A stretch of 43,172 nt of DNA, from the NCBI GenBank assembly GCA_019747905.1, contig JAIEQG010000084.1, forward strand, positions 1 through 43,172, written 5' to 3'. This stretch comes from Burkholderiales bacterium. Lineage in GTDB: Bacteria > Pseudomonadota > Gammaproteobacteria > Burkholderiales > Ga0077523. This document shows, one piece after another, positions 41,595 through 43,172 of this stretch (position 1 is the first letter of the stretch; the number at the start of each line of letters is the position of its first letter). Made by a program: the position numbers and the translations under genes. The notes under the pieces are model-generated. The model saw only the letters and a list, made by a program, of their open reading frames with translations, searched no databases and was not told the origin of the DNA.

Positions 41595-42413
41595 TCAACG
41601 CCGTTGCAGTAACCCGCTGATGCGATCCGCCGCTTCGCGCAGCGGCGGCAGGAACTTCTTCACCATCTGCGCGGCCGGCGTGCGATTGGCCTGGCCGCTG
41701 ATGTTCATCGCAGCGATGATGCGCCTGTTGCGATCGCGGATCGGGGCGCTGATGGAGACCAGGCCCTCCTCGAGCTCCTGGTTCACCATGGCCCAGCCCT
41801 TCTCGCGCACTTCGCAGATCAGCTTCTTCAGTTCCGCACGATCGGTCACCGTGCGGTCGGTCCGCGGGCGCAGGTCCGACTTCTTCAGTACCGCGTCGAT
41901 TTCCGCATCGGTCAGACCCGCGAGCAGCACGCGCCCCATCGACGTGCAGAAGGCCGGCAGGCGGCTGCCGAGGCCGAGGCTGATGGTCATGATCTTCGAC
42001 GTGGGGATGCGCAGCACGTAGACAATGTCGGTGCCGTCGAGCACCGAGGCAGAGCACGATTCGTGGATCTCGTTCACGAGGGTTTCCATGATCGGTTCGG
42101 CAAGGTTCCAGAACGGCATGGACGAGAGGTACGCGAATCCGAGGTCGAGGATCCGTGCCGTCAACCGGAACTGGCGACCTTCGAGCGCCACGTAGCCGAG
42201 CTGCACCAGTGTCAGCAGGATCCGCCGCGCGCCGGCGCGCGTCAGGCCGGCTGCGTCCGCCACTTCGGACAGCGTCATCGTCGGCCGGTCGCCGTTGAAC
42301 GCGCGGATCACAGCGAGCCCGCGCGCGAACGATTGCACGTAGCCGTCGCCAGGCCGCGGATCGCCCTCCGCGCTCTCGTCGAGTTCGGCCGAGTTCCCCT
42401 CGCTCGTCTCCAT
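41595..42413 (-). CDS. IclR family transcriptional regulator
   Basis: A 272-residue regulator: winged helix (about 25-85, with TLSEVADAAGLTRAGARRILLTLVQLGYV) and an IclR effector domain (about 100-265, with LPAFCTSMGRVLLAGL and SISAPIRDRNRRIIAAMNISG). The family, including PcaR and PobR, commonly controls aromatic catabolism. It is divergent from a probable hydroquinone dioxygenase subunit, its likely target. ATG 42413 has AGGA nine bases before. Confidence 0.9.
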   Translation of the reverse strand: METSEGNSAELDESAEGDPRPGDGYVQSFARGLAVIRAFNGDRPTMTLSEVADAAGLTRAGARRILLTLVQLGYVALEGRQFRLTARILDLGFAYLSSMPFWNLAEPIMETLVNEIHESCSASVLDGTDIVYVLRIPTSKIMTISLGLGSRLPAFCTSMGRVLLAGLTDAEIDAVLKKSDLRPRTDRTVTDRAELKKLICEVREKGWAMVNQELEEGLVSISAPIRDRNRRIIAAMNISGQANRTPAAQMVKKFLPPLREAADRISGLLQRR

Positions 42414-42466
42414 CGAATTCCTCCGCCGCGCGAGCGCCGTAGGGCGCCTCAAAAAGTTCTTATAGC

Positions 42467-42478
42467 GAACATGTGTTC
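42467..42478. promoter_or_regulatory. Candidate IclR operator
   Basis: GAACA and TGTTC (42467-42471 and 42474-42478) form an inverted repeat around a 2-nt centre in the divergent region between the IclR gene and the dioxygenase subunit. It is 17 nt upstream of the -35 element, in a position for activation. Confidence 0.4.
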
Positions 42479-42494
42479 TCTAATCGAAAAAAGC

Positions 42495-42524
42495 TTGACA
42501 GGCTTTTTTTCGCCCACCTAGACT
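42495..42524 (+). promoter_or_regulatory. Sigma-70 promoter of the dioxygenase subunit
   Basis: Perfect -35 TTGACA (42495-42500), 18-nt spacer, -10 TAGACT (42519-42524, 4 of 6 consensus). The -35 sits inside an inverted repeat, AAAAAAGC (42487-42494) and GCTTTTTT (42502-42509), with TTGACAG as loop. Confidence 0.65.
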
Positions 42525-42677
42525 GCGTTCAAATAAAGAACAGCCGTTCGGGATGCGAACTCTGCACGAATTCGCGGCCGATGGCGATGCCGTGATCGGG
42601 GTCGGCGTGGTGCGCCGGCCGACGAACGAAACCGCCCCGGGCGTCGGAGTCCGGGATCGATGGGAGGAACCGCCAGC

Positions 42678-43172
42678 ATGTCGCAATACACCACCGTCTT
42701 CGGGTCCCTGAATCGTTACGAGAAGGGGAAGCTCAGCATCATCAACGACAACCCGAAGTACTACTGCTATTCGAACGTCTTCGAGGTCGCCTCGAAGGCG
42801 AAGCCCTGGGAAAAGATCGCAGTGGCGAAGAACCTCGAATACGTGATCGAGGCGATCCGTGCCGAGGGCACCTCGGACTGGTTCACGGCCGGTCACGACG
42901 AGTTCGCGGTCGTGCTCGACGGTGAAGTCACCGTGTCGTTCGTCGAACTGGCGGATGCCGCGGTGCCTGCCGGCAAGGACGGCACGGTCAAGCTGTCCGG
43001 CACCCCGTCGGGCAAGAAGATGGGGCGCATCCACCTCAAGCGCGGCCATCAGGCGCTGCTGCCCAAGGGTGCTGCCTATCAGTTCACCGCGGCCAGGCCG
43101 TCGGTGCTGATCCAGCAGACCATCGTCGGCGATCTCACGGTCCAGAAGTGGGCCGAGATCTGCGCCCACTGA
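42678..43172 (+). CDS. Probable hydroquinone 1,2-dioxygenase small subunit
   Basis: A complete 164-residue protein ending at the window edge. The pattern KYYCYSNVFEVASKAKPWEK, NLEYVIEAIRAEGTSDWFTAGHDEFAVVLDGEVTVSFV and GRIHLKRGHQALLPKGAAYQFTA matches, from memory, the cupin-like small subunit of two-component hydroquinone 1,2-dioxygenase (PnpC type), which works with a larger subunit that would lie just outside. This is a resemblance, not a proof. The gene has GGAGGA at 42662-42667, its own promoter and a divergent IclR regulator. Confidence 0.65.
   Translation: MSQYTTVFGSLNRYEKGKLSIINDNPKYYCYSNVFEVASKAKPWEKIAVAKNLEYVIEAIRAEGTSDWFTAGHDEFAVVLDGEVTVSFVELADAAVPAGKDGTVKLSGTPSGKKMGRIHLKRGHQALLPKGAAYQFTAARPSVLIQQTIVGDLTVQKWAEICAH

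Noticed and set aside
1..43172. tRNA or rRNA genes
   Set aside because: No cloverleaf-like segment or conserved rRNA stretch was recognised by eye; a covariance-model scan was not possible.

Overview
This 43 kb window is high-GC chromosomal DNA (clearly well above 60%, not computed) with tightly packed, mostly complete genes. The gene families suggest an environmental betaproteobacterium (Burkholderiales/Nitrosomonadales-like). They include an OxyR with both redox cysteines, an intracellular PhaZ with a cysteine nucleophile, a PEP-CTERM protein, an ACR3-type arsenic operon, PQQ alcohol dehydrogenase, IclR/GntR-FCD-regulated catabolic genes and short G/C-rich intergenic palindromes. No rRNA, tRNA, CRISPR array, transposase or phage gene was seen. 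The taxon is an inference, not shown directly.

Layout. 1-3212: peroxide defence, with oxyR (cut by the left edge) divergent from a peroxiredoxin-glutaredoxin fusion and a lipoamide-dehydrogenase-type flavoprotein, and a well-preserved four-part OxyR box between them. 3262-9656: an AEC carrier, a secreted dihaem cytochrome c with a membrane-anchored unknown protein, then SDR, secreted MBL-fold hydrolase, GST and DUF938 methyltransferase genes. 9677-12583 (minus): a GntR/FCD regulator, an EctD-like PhyH dioxygenase and a SAF-domain NAD(P) oxidoreductase, a likely catabolic module with a candidate operator. 12676-16654 (minus): a DUF6647-like HExxH protein, a GspG-like pseudopilin and a Cache-HAMP-GGDEF-EAL protein whose start overlaps the pilin stop.

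16946-23155: a cysteine-free PQQ dehydrogenase with the Asp-x-Asp lanthanide signature, followed by a strong terminator and a cytochrome c. On the plus strand are a small secreted protein, a serine-glyoxylate aminotransferase/hydroxypyruvate reductase pair (overlapping ATGA) and another secreted protein with a rho-independent terminator. 23208-30879: phaZ, GST, D-aminoacylase, an AraC regulator, two cupins and a tartrate/D-malate-type dehydrogenase. 31005-33938: an arsenic operon arsR-arsI-arsC-arsN2-acr3 with a 32-bp perfect palindrome over the arsR start. Its arsC carries an in-frame insertion of about 81 nt of palindromic DNA.

33907-43172: cystathionine beta-synthase, a ChaC-like cyclotransferase, an MFS carrier, a PEP-CTERM protein, a TerB-like protein, an aldo/keto reductase, an HtrA-like protein with a degenerate catalytic triad, an SDR, an IclR regulator and a probable hydroquinone 1,2-dioxygenase small subunit at the right edge.

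The points most worth following are the palindromic element inside arsC, the unusual PQQ dehydrogenase, the GntR/PhyH/SAF module, the HtrA-like pseudoprotease and a family of paired hairpins at three intergenic sites.
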